From: Liriodendron chinense
Taxonomy: Eukaryota; Streptophyta; Magnoliopsida; Magnoliales; Magnoliaceae
DNA: 64,000 bases
Direction: 5' to 3'
Assembly: GCA_003013855.2 (NCBI GenBank)
Contig: ML058447.1
Location: forward strand, 2,480,001 to 2,544,000
The notes beneath the pieces are model-generated. The model was not told the origin of the DNA. It was given only the letters and a program-made list of their open reading frames with translations, and did no database searches. Positions 1 to 13,400 of the stretch are shown piece by piece; the stretch's first letter is position 1; each line of letters begins with the position of its first letter. A program made the position numbers and the translations under genes.

Positions 1-780
1 AAGATAATGTATATTAACCATCTGATTTTTTCTGTTCGAATTTGGACCGCTTATTATATTACCTTTAACTATCAATTTGATAGGCATTAACTGGATGGTT
101 AAGATTACTTGATCAGTGTGATTTTGGAGATATGGTCCTTCTAAAGTGGGTCACACAATTTAGATGGTCTGGATGGCTATACATCAGTGGCACGTGTGAG
201 AATGATGGGTCATCACCATTTAAAAAAATGGTGCTAAACTAATAGAGGAGTCTTGCTAATAGTTGGGAAAGATCTGTACAACTAGTCTGCACCATGATAC
301 GGTGCAAATGAGCTCTGATGGGCTCATAGAAAATCCAAAATGTCAACATGGAGCGTTCAGATACTCCAAGCCGACTCTTCCTGGACCATTATTATAATAT
401 CGTCCTCTTCTGTTATAGATTTCTGTCGTCAAAGGCACTGATTGTATGGTTAGGATATTGGATCCAAGTTAATCCCAAAAGGAGTAAGCAACCTACGCTG
501 GGAATTACTGGATAGGATGCCCATCTTGATGATTGCATCCTTATTGTTTTAACTTGATCAGACCGTCCAATTTTTAAGCCTTTGATCAGATGGTTAGGAT
601 CATGCAATCACTGTAATTTTGGTTGGGTAGCCAAAAAAAAAAGTAAGTTTGGACCAAATGGACGGTCTAGATTTATGACCAGACATCCAACCATCCAATA
701 CAATTTGCAATGCCAATGGAGAATGGTAGTTATTAAAAATTCAAAGCAAGGTCAATACACATATTCATGAATGTATATAA
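1..780. repeat. Diverged dispersed non-coding repeat
   Basis: This AT-rich stretch has no credible coding frame. It repeats phrases such as GGTTAGGATC, CCATCTGATT and a CACGTGTGAG...GATGAGTCA block that recur at about 13.9, 15.8, 27.0 and 61.8 kb, so it is probably an old dispersed element family. I could not define its ends or a target-site duplication. The class is unknown. Confidence 0.35.
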
Positions 781-2530
781 GACCACGTCTTAAAATCAAT
801 AAACCAATCATAAAAATTAAAACCCGTGCATGCATGTGATGCGAGCTGGGATTATAATATCAAATAAAAGCAGTATGCCTGCAGTATCAATTGAATTATG
901 AGAGATGGACCACCCAATCAGCTTCTAGGTTAGTATCACATTATTAAAAATATTGGACACATCAGGTCGCTATTGATAAGCGTAGCGTGCCAATCCAACC
1001 AAACATTAGTCAAATATATTATTAATTATATTAAATATTTGTAAATTGTTGTCAATGTTTCAAAACCCTAACTTGAATTTGGGCCCATTTTCGCCAGCAG
1101 TTCGCTTCCAGTCGGATAGACCATTTAGTTCATTTTGGCCCAAAAGTCTATGTAACCTAAAATCATAAGAGCTAAATATGAATAATGGGTTTTTGTTAAT
1201 AGAATAAGTCACATTTTTATCTTAAATGATAATAATATCACTCTATAGAAGATTAGGACGTCAACAATCATTTTCACATGAGATGATTGCTTTGAGATTG
1301 TACACTCATCTCATCACATGCTATGCTAAAAATGTTTACATTTGAATTAGTAATCATGCCCTCAATCTCTCTGCACCTGCCGTAAATGCATGATATCAAG
1401 ATTTTTTCATCTATTGTTTTATACTGCCGACAGGTCGTACACCAAAAACCACATCAATCATATGATCCTATCAACCATAATACATTTGCAGTGAATGACT
1501 TTAGTTGGACACTCCCCCAACCGTCCATAAGCCTCAATGTTCTTCTGATCAGTAGGTACTAGCCAAACAAATAAAATGGTGGTGACTTTAGTTGCCCATG
1601 TCCACTGTATATATGTATTTATATTGAATGCTTTATGACTAAAATAAATATTGATAGCATTGGATTGGTTGATCCCCTCTCTGTTGGGTATTATGAAAGC
1701 TATACTAATGCACTCGATCACATGCCGAGCTTTTTCAAACAAATCCGAGCCAAGCTTTCGAGGTGGCTTGGTGTGTGTCCAGCTCTAATCATGAACATGA
1801 TTTTGAGAAAAAAATAATTAGGTCAATTGTCTATTTAAATATGTGTGGTTAGTCAATTTCTCTTTTACACTTGTGGCCCACTTAATGAGCAGATCGTCCT
1901 GATCATTGGGCTAAGGAGTCTAGATGCTGTGACGTGCCTGATGAATCGATTGGATCTCGATTGATGGCATTTTTTGACGAAGTACTATGTTTGAAAGATT
2001 GAATGGCTCCACACTCTTGCACGCCTGATGATAGAAGCGGCCTTGTTTTCATGCCGAGGAACATACATGATGGGCCCACTGGTGAAGGGCTTGGATCTTG
2101 CCCAGAGGTTCTGCGTTCCATTGGAACTGTTGAGAAGCTGAGGCAGGTCTTAGGAGGGCCTGTGAATCTAGACTGGTTGCCTCTGCCATCTCTATCACGT
2201 GGCAGGCCTAAAGTGATCACATGGTGGATATATTTACTCAATCTAGAGGGTCTAATTCAAGGCCATATCATGTATTTCTTTCATCTTGATGACACACATA
2301 AGATGAATTGATTGGATGGCAGATAAACACTATGGTGGGCTTTAACAGAAGCACATCAGTGCCTGTTATGAGGAGGTTGAGCCACCACCCATATTCCTGA
2401 ATTGACCGAAGAGTTTAGCACTTTCCTTAGATGCTGCAGGCCCATTTTCTTGAACTTGGTTGAATTGTCTCTGTCATGTGGTGGGATTGGATTGGATGAT
2501 AGACTGCTGTAGAGATGGACCCACTTCACG
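781..2530. other. Gene-free intergenic DNA
   Basis: There are only short open frames on both strands with no recognisable domain and no plausible splice-linked exon series. The 1.9-2.3 kb part is richer in GC and open on both strands for about 100 codons, but the translation is low-quality, with no motif, and I read it as chance or decayed repeat. Confidence 0.4.
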
Positions 2531-2532
2531 GG

Positions 2533-2735
2533 GAGCTCAGATTAGGTACTACATTGGCCTATGCAGAACTCAGGGACATGCTGGTACGTGTGGTACAGTG
2601 GTATAGGTGGAGAGCATCTTGTCATGAGAGCCCTGTCACATCAGCCCTATCTACCAATACTGAGGTAACACATATATGCCATTTCTAGCCCGTTTCCAGC
2701 TCTGCACATGTGCAGGTAATACCTCATCCGAGCTT
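2533..2735. mobile_element. Short TIR MITE related to 32178-32370
   Basis: The left end (AGCTCAGATTAGGTACTAC) and the reverse complement of the right end (AAGCTCGGATGAGGTATTAC) match each other and match the termini of the better preserved element at 32178-32370. The length, about 200 bp, also agrees. No target-site duplication is visible, so this is an older, decayed copy. The borders are approximate. Confidence 0.5.
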
Positions 2736-4590
2736 GATAACATAGGCTTCATTACTATAGTGGCCTGCTTTTCCAATCAAAACTCACCACGTCAGAGACA
2801 AATGGGCTTGGCCCAGGTGGTAAAGTACCCAATCGGCATCTTATCTTCATGGCCCCACTCCATGTAAACCGTACGTCAAAAAAAAAGCCGAGTAAAAAGC
2901 TCAGATCTAGGTGGTATGTCGATGAGCAGGTCTGTAGTCTGGACACGTGTGGTCAGTGGATAGTTTAGACGTAAAGAGAAACGTAGTGGTCGGTCTAGAT
3001 GACTGCTCGCACGACTGAACTTCCGGCAGACCTTCCTTTCACCGTACACATGGCAGGGGGTTGATGGATCGAGACCTTCTATTTAGTGGACCCCACTTTA
3101 CATGTCCCTCAGTTCAATAGGTACAATGATCAGACAGGTTCTCCCATCACTTTCTCTCTCTCTTCAATGAATGGCCACTGCTGACCAGTTTTTGACCGTC
3201 CATTTGATGGCCGCTGATCAGATGGAGAGGATGAATGGATTATGTGGTTTCAAATGTACGATGGATGGCTCCATTTCACCATCCTCCTTGCCACGTGTAC
3301 TATGGAAGGTAGGCTGTATGGAGAATCTAGATGGAATCTATTTTATATATATATATATATATATAGGTGATGTAATGTGACTCCAAACGACAACTACTCT
3401 TTTGGTGGAAGCTAACCAATATAGGTAAGTTGTCCGTATGAGACCTTTGGATCCATTGTTTAGAAGAGGGTCACCAACCCAGTGACATCAGCCGTCCAGA
3501 TGAGCTGATGCCAAAAATCTGGTAGACCTCACAACACAGAGAGAAGAGGCCATCTGCAGAGCATATGTGCAAGATCAGAGTCATTTATTAGGTGGGCTCA
3601 CAACCAACATATGCTATCTCAAAATTAAAGCTGGTCCACTCATCCAGTGGGCCACCCGTGTATGGGTAAATGGATGGTCAGGAAAAGAACAATGAAGGTC
3701 CATTTTCAATGTAGTGGCCCGTTTGGTGAGTGGACTGGTCCCACCTGATAAATGACCCTGATCTCATACATGTGTGCCACATTGGCACATGTGCTGGGAA
3801 TGTTCTCTTCAAATCCTGTGGATTTTATGACCTCAGTTGACAGGACTCTCTGGGTCCATTATGTTTCTCAATCCACTATAATCTAGTGGTGTTCAGCATC
3901 CAAACCTAACACATGCCACATGTGTGGGATGATTGATACCGTCCAAATTGTGGGGCTGTGGATTGACCATAGCACCCAAATAAAAGCAAAAAGGAAAAAA
4001 GAAAAAAAAAAAAGAAAAAAGAAAAGATGAATTGATTAGACCAGCTTAAACATATGATCACCCAGACTTCTATGTGGACACTTGTGGATTGAAGGCATGA
4101 TCAAACCATTATGTTGGGAAGGACTCAGTCCAGAATCTCTCATTACACGTGCACGTGATCAGAACCCATCATCTGGTTGGGATCCAGCAATTGTGCTAAT
4201 CTAACGGTCTTAACTATTTGATAAACAGTCATACTAGTTATAACAATACAAACAGCTGTGATTATATGTGATCGATGTAAGTTTTGGGCTACCTTCCGAC
4301 AATTTCCTGAGTTTGGATTGATCTACACGGCCAAACACTACAATTTCTCCACAAGAAATGTTACCATGTGTACCATCCAATATAGAAGGTTGGGCATTCC
4401 ATAGATATAATTCATGTGTCACCCACTAATGATTCGACCTCCCATATTTCTGGTTCCACTTGATGACTGCCATGGATCTGTTACACGTGGGACATGTAAC
4501 GGACAGAATAGTCACATACCACCTAATTATTTGGTTAGTCAGCATCCACGGACACAAATATAAACGAAAATAAAAAATGGGCTTGGGCCA
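2736..4590. other. Gene-free repeat debris with an AT microsatellite
   Basis: No gene is visible. Fragments of the GGTGGGCC/TCCATT-type MITE bodies occur throughout. A TA dinucleotide tract lies at 3344-3365 and an A-rich low-complexity tract at about 3980-4025. Confidence 0.4.
3344..3365. repeat. (TA)n microsatellite
   Basis: Eleven TA units run without interruption. It is a simple sequence repeat with no functional evidence. Confidence 0.9.
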
Positions 4591-4599
4591 TCCTGCTCA

Positions 4600-5840
4600 T
4601 ATAAAGGGTCTAGGTTTCTGGCAAAGACCCGAGCCCTGATAATGGCCAGTCAGGTGTAAACACCCATCAGGTAGGGGTACAACTGGGTTGCCAGGTCATC
4701 TAGGACCCAGCCCACTCCAAGCCAGAAATGGGTTTGGCAAAATAAGCCCAAGTCCGAGCCCAGAAATTGGTTGGGTCCGACTGGGCCTGAAAATTGAAAA
4801 ATAAAATCCCAGTTCCCACTTTACTTTTCCTGATCTATTCATTGATCAATTGGGCCACACACGTCCATATAAATTAGGGTCAGGCTGGATTGGGCTAAAA
4901 TGATTTGAGCTCAAGCCCGAAGAGAAAAATGATTGGGTCAATCATGTGAGGTCCATGCCTAGACTACGGGCCAAACTAGTAGCTCCAAGCCCGGCCGAAG
5001 TTGGTTCAACAAAAGGAATTCTGAAATTGCTCCTCTTAAAAAACAAGCCTTGATTCTTTTTCTTATAGGGTTGACCCAGGGCTCAGCCCAGCCATTAGTG
5101 TTAGGGCTGGGTAAAGGTATTTTTACGCCGTTCGCATTGCACATGAAAAAGGCCCTTGACACATCTCCGTTCACTCTCATAAAAGGTCCTCGTGCTTTTG
5201 TGCGAATTTGTAGTTGAGGTGCAGGTGGGCCCAACTCTGATCATGTGAGGCATTGGATGAGAGGGGTTCTTGGTGGATTGTACATGGGCCCAGTATCATT
5301 CCGATCGGATGATTACAACCATTTAAATGAGGACCTGCAAAGTTGACGATAAGAAAGTGCCAATTTTTCGTGAGATTACCAGCAGTGGTTATTTTGAAGG
5401 TTGTGTGAAATCTACTGTGGGGATCCCTCCTATAAGATTTCTTTGCTAATCATATGTGACCCACTTGGGCCCAAATAAATTCGCATGATAACCAGATACA
5501 TGAGGAAATAGCGAAAGTGGTGCTGTCCGGATTAGCCAGGGCCGACGCTTAAGATCTATGGTCCGAGCTAAGTATGGGCTGGCATAGTAGGCCCAATGCC
5601 CCAAGCCCAAGAAAAATTGATCCTGCCCAGGCATGACCCGGATTGAAATGGAGTACTTGGAGGATATGAGACATACTTATTAGATCAGGTCAGGCCGAGC
5701 AGAGCTGTGCCGGGTCAGGCAAAAATAAGTTGAGCCCAACCCCAACTGAAAGTTAATTGGGCCATGCATGAGAATCCAAAGCCCACCCACGTACCCTGGT
5801 CCAAAGCCAGGTCGTGTTCGTCAGTGAGGGTGTCACCCTT
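4600..5840. repeat. hAT-like debris rich in GGGCC/AGCCC motifs
   Basis: The region is saturated with short GGGCC, GAGCCC, GGGTCC and CAAGCCC words in both orientations. That pattern is usual for the subterminal binding-site clusters of plant non-autonomous hAT elements. TAGGGGTACA at 4672 looks like a hAT terminus, but I found no matching opposite end. No gene is visible. Confidence 0.35.
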
Positions 5841-8272
5841 ATTCCAACAAGACTGCCGGCCCATTACCACCTTCATCAACAGTGCTTAGGATGATTGAAT
5901 GAAATCTGATTTTGGGACCTAGCGACAGCTGTCTCCAACATAATTAATTTAATTTGAGCTAATGTAGGCCACATGTACACCTTTTTGAGCGCCTGGGTAT
6001 CAAGCATAACCGCCAGAGCATCAAGTAACTCTTCTTTGGTGGATGGGCCATCCACTATGAGGAAATCAACTGTTTGGACTATTGAAACAGGGTCCCACAT
6101 CTACCAACCAGAAAACTAAAAAAAGTAGAGTGTACAAACTCTGAGCAATCATGGAAGGAGAATATGCATTAGCTGTAGTGTATTAGTTTTTATAGCATTA
6201 ATGTTTTTTTTGCCACTTCGATCCATCATCACAAAGTTAGCTCTAAAATCGGCTTCCCTCCAAGAGGTAGAATCTACGATGAATCAGAATCACCACAGTT
6301 AAGGGTCTCTTTCTTGGGCGGGACACCAGCAATAGCCAATGTTCTAACATGCCGCAGATGCCTCAGAGCTACTTTCCATGACATTGACTATTCATCTGGT
6401 GGGCCCACGGTCCATGCAGGTGAGCCACTGTTTCTTTTCTTGTTGGTTGCCAATCGGACTGGTGTGTTGTTGAGGTAGATGATATATATGTCGACACATC
6501 TTCCCATGTGAAGATGTCTTTTCATGGGCTCTTTCTCTCCCCCCTCCTCTCATGTGTACGTGCACAGCGTAAATAAGTGGGTGAAGCCTATTACTTTATG
6601 GCGCTCTCTTTCTCTCTCCTTCCTTTGCAAAGCTTAGTTCATAAATGACTTTGTCATGTGCTCTCTCCTCCCGTCAAGTCTATTAAAACAGGAGCACAAA
6701 ACGAGGCATTTGATTCATTCATTCTTTTAGAGTATTCTTAACTAGGATTTTGATTTTGATTTTTTATTTTATAAGGAAAGGAGGAAAAGAGAGATAGGCC
6801 TTGTAATTTTGTTTATCTTATTTTAGTGAAGAGAAAAAGTCTCGTACCATGTGTTTCTCACAATTCAATTGAGGCCACATATGTTAATGAAGGCCAAGAT
6901 TCAATTAAACATATGCATCTATGGTAGTATGGGCATGCCTAGAGTCATACTTAAGTTCGATTGAATATTGGTGACGAAGCAAACTGATTAAGACCAAATC
7001 CATGGAATTGACCACCTTTGTCAGCTACCGAGATTAATTAGGCAATTTAGAATGGTAGGGGTTAATCCTTCTAAATGGATTCCTTTTGCTTTGCGTTAAG
7101 GACTTTATTTTTAGCAACGATTGCAGGATTTGTATTTCTTAGGAGAACAATGATGGATAAACAATTAAAAACCTAAAGACTAACAATGTCGCTTTTATTA
7201 ATTTGTATTTGAAGTTTAATGCAACCAACAAATAAAAAAAAATACGTAAAGAAAATAAATGAAAGATAAATGCTTGTAATTTCCTATGTAGACAAACAAT
7301 CAAGGTGGATAGTTAACATGATGTGACCTAAATTCTAATCTTCTAAGTAAGGATTCGATTGATCGAGATTTAAAGATAGTAGGTTGTGGATATTTATACT
7401 ACTACTAAGCTTATTGTAGCAATGACATTGAATAATAGTGTGATTTATGCTTAACCTAAACCTCGAACATTCTACAGCATGACTGGATAGAAATGGAAAA
7501 GCTAGAAATTAAATAAGTAGCGTTTTGCTTATACATTAATTGTGTTTGGAGTGGGCATCGAGCTCTTTATCGCGTGCTTCTTATATAGCTTGAGAGGATA
7601 GTAGTTAGCGCATAAGATTCCGCATCGTGAAAGATTTAAATAATCAGCCATAAAAATTTTCTTAATTCTTTGTATAAACATAGCTAATCGTATTAAGTCA
7701 CATGTACATGAAAGATCTTGTATGTCCCTTGCTAACTTGATCGATCAATATTTATAGAAAGTTTTGTTAGAATTTTGACATGACCAAACTCTTTCATTTT
7801 GTAGAGTTGCTTTTTGTAGGCCTCTATCATTTAATGCCTAGAGATAAACTTGTTGGAATTTTCTTTGCAAAGAGTTATTTTTTATGGAATTCTAGAATTT
7901 AATGCTCACAGATATGCACATCTCTAACTCCTCTTGAAGTTCGTCTACACCATATGTGGCACAGCTGCCATGGGAGAACTTCTGGACTGCTTGATCGTAG
8001 CTATGCTAGGCCAGCTGTAAACACCAGTGTAATTCCATGTACCTATTATAACTTTTTTTTTGTTAGGCCTCGCAGGCCATCAAACTCCCGAGCCTAGCAC
8101 CTCTAAAGTTGGCTTCAGCGCAATCTTTAGGCTGGCATCTGGGCTCAAGTCTTTGCAGTCCTAGTAAACATACAGAATGGGTTTAATTCAAATAACAACA
8201 TTTTCTATTATAGCCGAGCCCAGCTGAAATCTAGACCTTTTCTAGTCCATGGATCAAGAGTGGGCGCAACTT
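5841..8272. other. Gene-free AT-rich DNA, possible old LTR debris
   Basis: A CT-rich stretch at about 6530-6680 is followed by about 1.3 kb of AT-rich sequence (6700-7950) unlike the surrounding MITEs. It could be a decayed LTR, but I see no convincing TG...CA borders, primer binding site or protein domain. No gene is supported. Confidence 0.3.
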
Positions 8273-8428
8273 GTAGGTCCAAATGATAAATAGGCTGGTT
8301 GAACATGTCCCAGCAACATATACTTGGGTCCGATTCAGGTCACTCATCAAGTAGGTCCAAACGATAAATAGGCTGGTGGGGCATGTCCCAGCATCATAAA
8401 CTTGGGTCTTATATTCAGACTGTACACT
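8273..8428. repeat. Tandem duplication, 78-bp unit
   Basis: GTAGGTCCAAA(T/C)GATAAATA begins at 8273 and again at 8351. The units continue through CATGTCCCAGCA(A/T)CATA with only scattered substitutions. It is a two-copy direct duplication in non-coding DNA. Confidence 0.8.
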
Positions 8429-9389
8429 ATATCATTGAATGCAGGCCAGTTGATAAATTTTTCTTTGCTGGTACAGTAAACATACTAGTTAGACTGTTGG
8501 TCAACGTTTTTCTTACTGATTTTTTCTTTTACCTTTTTTCATGCACATGTGATTCACCTGATGGGGGAACCTTTTTTATCTTTTGACCAGACAAGTTAAC
8601 CATGGCAAGGAACCTTTAGTGGGTCCGGTTGGGGATGCGCCTCTGCCAGCTGGACTAGTGAGCCAGAGACTACCAACTGTCATCTCTTTCTCACTCTTTT
8701 TTTTAGTTTATTACACACAGCCCACTGTTAGCACACCCATCCCCACAGTTCATCTCACACCATCCAACAAGGTCCTCAGCACGTATTTTCAAGGGTACTT
8801 TAAAAAATTCCAATAAAAAAAGCTTATGAATTCAAAGACCGAAGAAAGTGTGCGCACCAACTCTCTGTGCTCCCATTGAAAGCACTGTTGAATTTTTGTC
8901 GTCATAGAATTGTAGACCATGACATCAAGCAAAATTGCGCCACGACATCATGCCTTGAATACACTAAAATAAGCGTGTGTATGCTAGAGTTGAATGCCAA
9001 GAAAGATATCATGTAAGAAAAATCCTCCCATGCACATGGGCGTACCAAGCTTTTTCTCTCACCTTTGTTTGATGGACCCCTTTTGTCTCGGGCCTCTTGT
9101 CCTCCTTAATTGGTGGTCCACCATGATTGATGGCTTCTTTACCTATTAAAATGCACATATCATTTTTCAAGTGTTTTGGATTCCAATAGGACTCGTCACC
9201 ATATGGTTATGTGGTCTATATTCTCATTGTACACATGCCACGCACTCATTGGTGTGGGCCATTAGATTGGAGGGCTAAAAACGGATGGATAGTCCTTGCT
9301 ACAGTAAAAAGTCCCTGTGCTTGGTCGGTGGTTGTCAACTTAGTGCTGCTATTTTGGCCAGGACGCGGTTGGGTACTCATTACACCATA

Positions 9390-9800
9390 GCGTAATTTGT
9401 GGGGCCCAACGTGATGTATGTTTCTTATCCACGCTGGCCAGCCATTTTAAAGCTCATTTAATTGCACGAGCACAAAATTGAAACATATCCAAAGCTCAAG
9501 TGGACCACACTATAGGAACAGTGGGAAATGAACGCTTGCCTTTGAAAACTTCCTGAGAGACACAGAAGTTTTGGATTAAGCTGATATTTGTGTTTTCCCT
9601 TCATCCATGTCTGACAGAAAAACATCCCTGTGATCCCGGAGAAGGTTTCAACATGTCATTATACCCATTGTTTCCCACAGTGTGGTCCACTTGTGCTTTG
9701 GATATGCTCCAATTTTGGACTCATGATCTAAAATGAGCTGGTAAAACGGATGGACGGTGTGGATTAGATACATACATCATGGAGGGAATAGTATAAACCA
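9390..9800. mobile_element. Foldback MITE (GGGCCCA...GATGTATGT body)
   Basis: The left half (GTGATGTATGTTTCTTATCC) is an imperfect reverse complement of the right half (ATTAGATACATACATCATGG), so the element can fold almost end to end. Internal landmarks are the paired blocks AGTGGGAAATGAA and CCCACAGTGTGGTCCACTTG. It has no coding capacity. Outer borders and target-site duplication are not resolved. Confidence 0.6.
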
Positions 9801-9957
9801 TGCATTTCAGAGAGCAAATCTAAACCTGACATGGGTTACATGTGATAATGACTCAAATTACTCATGTATTTCAATTACGTGTTTTTGTAATATCCCATAA
9901 ATATTCAAAATTCCATGCTCCATGAGATTAATAAAGGGGGTAAAATTGTCCCCTGCA

Positions 9958-10035
9958 ACTTTTTTTTTTTTCGCACATCCTGCGCACTCACACCACATTG
10001 GGTGCTCGAACCCAAGCTCATGTGGAAACTCATGT
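9958..10035 (-). mobile_element. 5'-truncated tRNA-derived SINE fragment
   Basis: Read on the minus strand, a B-box-like GGGTTCGAGCACCC is followed by GGTGTGAGTGCGCAG and a run of A residues (T-tract at about 9960-9971 on the plus strand). The same 3' module occurs at 46077-46136, where a target-site duplication proves insertion. This copy appears to lack the A box. Confidence 0.55.
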
Positions 10036-10036
10036 G

Positions 10037-10057
10037 AGTGTGTGTGTGTGTGTGTGT
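10037..10057. repeat. (GT)n microsatellite
   Basis: An uninterrupted GT tract lies directly beside the SINE fragment. Apparent valine-cysteine open frames across it are artefacts of the repeat. Confidence 0.9.
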
Positions 10058-10184
10058 ATTAAGGTACTATGTTTCAGTCAAGCTGTGTGGGCCCACTGTG
10101 ATGTGCATCAGACATCCACACCATGCATTTGGTGGGACCCATATCGGTTATGGGATATCCCAAAAATCAGCTATATCTAGAACT

Positions 10185-10510
10185 CAAGTCCGACCTCACC
10201 TCCTCCTCTCCAGCTCTCCCTCATCTCTGATTTGTCTCCTCCGTCGTTCGACCTCACCTCCTCTTCTCCAGCTCTCTCTCATCTCTTCAGCTTTGCCCAA
10301 TGCCTGATTGGTCGGCTCGAATTCAGGTTTGAAAGCTTGAAACTCGAACATGCTCGAATTCGGCTCGAAAGCTCATCGAAACCAAGCCAAGCTCACCACC
10401 TGGGCTTGAAGACCAAGCCGAGCTAAGCTCAAGCCTAGGTCGCCCTGTTGACCAAACCAAGCTAAACTGATTAAAGCTCGGTTCGGCCCAGCTTGTATAC
10501 ACCTCTAGAA
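10185..10510. repeat. CT-rich tandem repeat plus GCTCGA-type hAT debris
   Basis: CGACCTCACCTCCTC occurs at 10191 and again at 10249, a 58-bp period duplication in CT-rich DNA. It runs into about 200 bp dense in GCTCGA, GAGC and AAGCC words that ends in GTATACACCTCTA, which resembles a minus-strand hAT terminus. A similar GAGCTCGA-rich block lies at 20300-20520. No gene is supported. Confidence 0.45.
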
Positions 10511-11280
10511 TAGATCAAGTTTCAATGGGTCCACAACGTGGGTCTAAGTTTCTAGATTTCCTTAAAGGCCTCAAGCATGGCATCCAGGGTTAGGCGAGTC
10601 TTGGTACGGACAGACTCAACACCTGAACCTGTCCCCTTGATAGCGGTTAGCATTTCTCCATTTAAACATGCTTAAATATAGATGGTGCAGTTTCCGCGTG
10701 GTAGGTGTGGGAGACATAACACAACACGTCAATGGCGGTAATTTTAATTTCAATGAACCATCCAAGAACATTGAATCTCATGATATTATTGTTTCACCTC
10801 TGACCTTTAAAACTACATAAATCAAAAGAGCAGGTAGGATTAGGACAAGAAACCAACGACAAAAATAACCGTCGACATTATGTCATAAAAGGGATATTAA
10901 AAAAATAAAACTGATACTCTCTCAAAGCTTGTACGTGCGTGCCACATGTGTAACTCAAATTAAACCGTTAAAATTGTGGGCCCCACTTTAGATGAGTCAC
11001 GTACCAAAATTTACACTACACAGATATCTTACCAGGCTGATTGGGTTCCATAGAAAATCAGTCAAACTTTCGGTATCAACAGACAAGCTTCCATTAATCA
11101 GAGGTTAGGATCATTCAATCAATCTGATTCTCTAGGTATATGAACTATCTAAGGTGGGCCCCATGATTTGAACGGTTTAATCTGAGTTGGGTGTGTATGG
11201 ATACGTGGACATACGTGTACAGTTGTTGAAGGCCTGTGAATCATCCAATAATTCCGTTTTTCCCTTGTATTGTCTTTTGC
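10511..11280. other. Gene-free diverged repeat DNA
   Basis: I see no coding signal. Phrases such as GTGCCACATGTG and TGGGCCCCA recall the dispersed repeat at 1-780. Confidence 0.35.
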
Positions 11281-11289
11281 CTACTCCGT

Positions 11290-11802
11290 GAGAGCGGATT
11301 GCCTGTGACCCCGGGCACAGAGATATCTTTGTGCCCGGGGCTGTGTGGGAGCCACGGAGATGTTCACGACAAATCTATTCCGTTCATCGATTTTAAAAGA
11401 CTGCAATAAGATAGAATTATAAAAATCAGGCAGATCCAAACTCAGTGAGCCATACCATACGAAACAGTGGGGATTGAACACCTGGGAGTGACAGAAGTTT
11501 CGTATGAGGATGATATTTTTCCTATAGTTTATTTGCGTGGTAAAAACCCTATGAACGGTTTTGATGACATATAAAGATCATGGTCAGCTTCAGAAGGTTT
11601 CAACGGTGGAAGTCGTTGTTCTGACTGTTTTGTTGGTGTGGCCCACGTGAGTCTTATATCTCCCTTCCTTTTGTAACTATCTTGTATTGCGGACTTTCAA
11701 AACAGATGAACGGAGTGGATTTATCATGGATATTTTTGTGGACCCCATACAGCCCTGGCACAGAGATATATATGTGCCCTAGTTTATAGGCAATCCGCTC
11801 TC
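11290..11802. mobile_element. MULE-type foldback MITE, family B
   Basis: The termini are GAGAGCGGATTGCC and, at the right end, its reverse complement. Flanking 9-bp direct repeats CTACTCCGT (11281-11289) and CAACTCCGT (11803-11811) match at 8 of 9 positions, which is typical of Mutator-type transposition. Just inside the left end, 11309-11340 is a nearly perfect 32-nt palindrome built from CCCCGGGCACAGAGAT. There is no coding capacity. Another copy lies at 29872-30312. Confidence 0.85.
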
Positions 11803-12059
11803 CAACTCCGTGGGTAATTAAGTTCAAGAAACAAATGACAAAGCAAGCAATACCGGAAATTGAGACCTTTTGTCCTCTGCTTATTCAATTGCATGTTACT
11901 CAAGTGAAAAAGACATACATGGCGACATTGGATGGATTTTCAAATAATATTTTATTGATGTGTAAATTATTATTATTATTATTATTTAAAGTAATACTAC
12001 GTCCATTAGATTCGCTATTGGCGATTGGCCAGGACTGATTCAATGTATGTAAATTCTAG

Positions 12060-13400
12060 GACGTGGATTGCGTACAAACTCAATATGTACGCAAACTTTC
12101 CAGACCAAGCTGTGGAGGGGCCCACCTATCTGTTTATCTACCTCCTTTGTTCATTCATTTTCTAAGATAATTTTTACGCACAACCAAAAATAAGTAGATA
12201 CAATGCTCAAGTCGGCTACATTAGAGATTATCCTTGCATTTAATGCTTGGAGCATGTAATGTAGCCAAGCTCAGCATTTTGGGGTCGCCGACTTTAACTT
12301 TGGATCTGTCTCATTCTTGTTGTCATGCGGTCGGCCTGATCTCGTACGGGAAATAGACAGAGTGGATAAACACATACATCACGATGGCCCCTCAACAACT
12401 CAGTTTGGACACTTTGCATGCAATCCGTGATCCACGCTGTCCATCTGATAACTTTATGCACGAAAAGAAAGTTGAAGTTAGATAAAAATCTCAGGTGAAC
12501 TATACCTCAGGAAAGAGTGGTGATTGATCATTAACAATAATTTACAATGATCTACAAAAGTTTTAGATCAATATAATTTATTTATTTTATTTTATTTTAT
12601 TTTTATTCTAGTAGAGGGTTATGTGATCTTATCAACAGGTTGGATGACAACTAAACTCTACAAGAACATTACTTTGGGCTTAGGAAGTTTTCCACGGTGG
12701 GACGTTCAATCACCACTGTTTCTTTTAGTACGTTCCATCTGAGATTTTGATCTACTTTAGTTTTGGGTTCATTTCTTAAAATGATAGGACGGTGACCTTA
12801 GGGCCCACCGTGATGTCTGTGTAACATCTACCCGGTTCATCTGTTATGCCATTTGATGTTATAGGGTATCATTCAAAGATGAATCCGAACTAAATCCCAA
12901 GTAGGTCACACCGAAGGGACCAATGGGAATGGGAACGCCCACCACTAAAACCTTCCTAGTTCCGTTGTTGACGTATGCATGCCATCGGAGTCAGATTGCG
13001 TCCTTCCTCAGTATGGACGCAAAGCGTCCAAATCTAGCTGTGGAGGGCCCACTGTGATGTATCTGTTTATCCACTCCATCCATACATTTTATAAGATCAT
13101 TTTAATGTATAACTCTAAAAATGACGAGGAAGATCCAACGTTAAAGTAGGCCACACCAAATAGTGATCGGAACTTGGTGAGGTAAGCGCGCTACGGTAGT
13201 GCTGATGTCACTGGGTTCAGCTGACTGTTTGGTGTGCCCCACTTGAGCGTTGGATCTTTTTAGGCCTGTATCCAAATATGATCTTATAAAATATGTGGAC
13301 GAAGTGGGTAAATAGATACATCATGGTAGCACCCTTCATAGCTCGGTTTGGACACTCTACGTAGAAGGACACGATCAGCTTTCCATGCCATTCAATCCAT
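12060..13400. mobile_element. Cluster of nested foldback MITEs, family D and relatives
   Basis: Terminal modules GTGGATTGCGTAC (12063), GCATGCAATCC (about 12417), GATTGCGTCC (about 12987) and GGACACTCTACG (about 13350) lie among repeated foldback bodies with GGGCCCAC and CCGTCCAT landmarks. At least two insertions seem to be nested inside an older element. I could not assign every border, and no coding region is supported, although several frames stay open by chance. Confidence 0.5.
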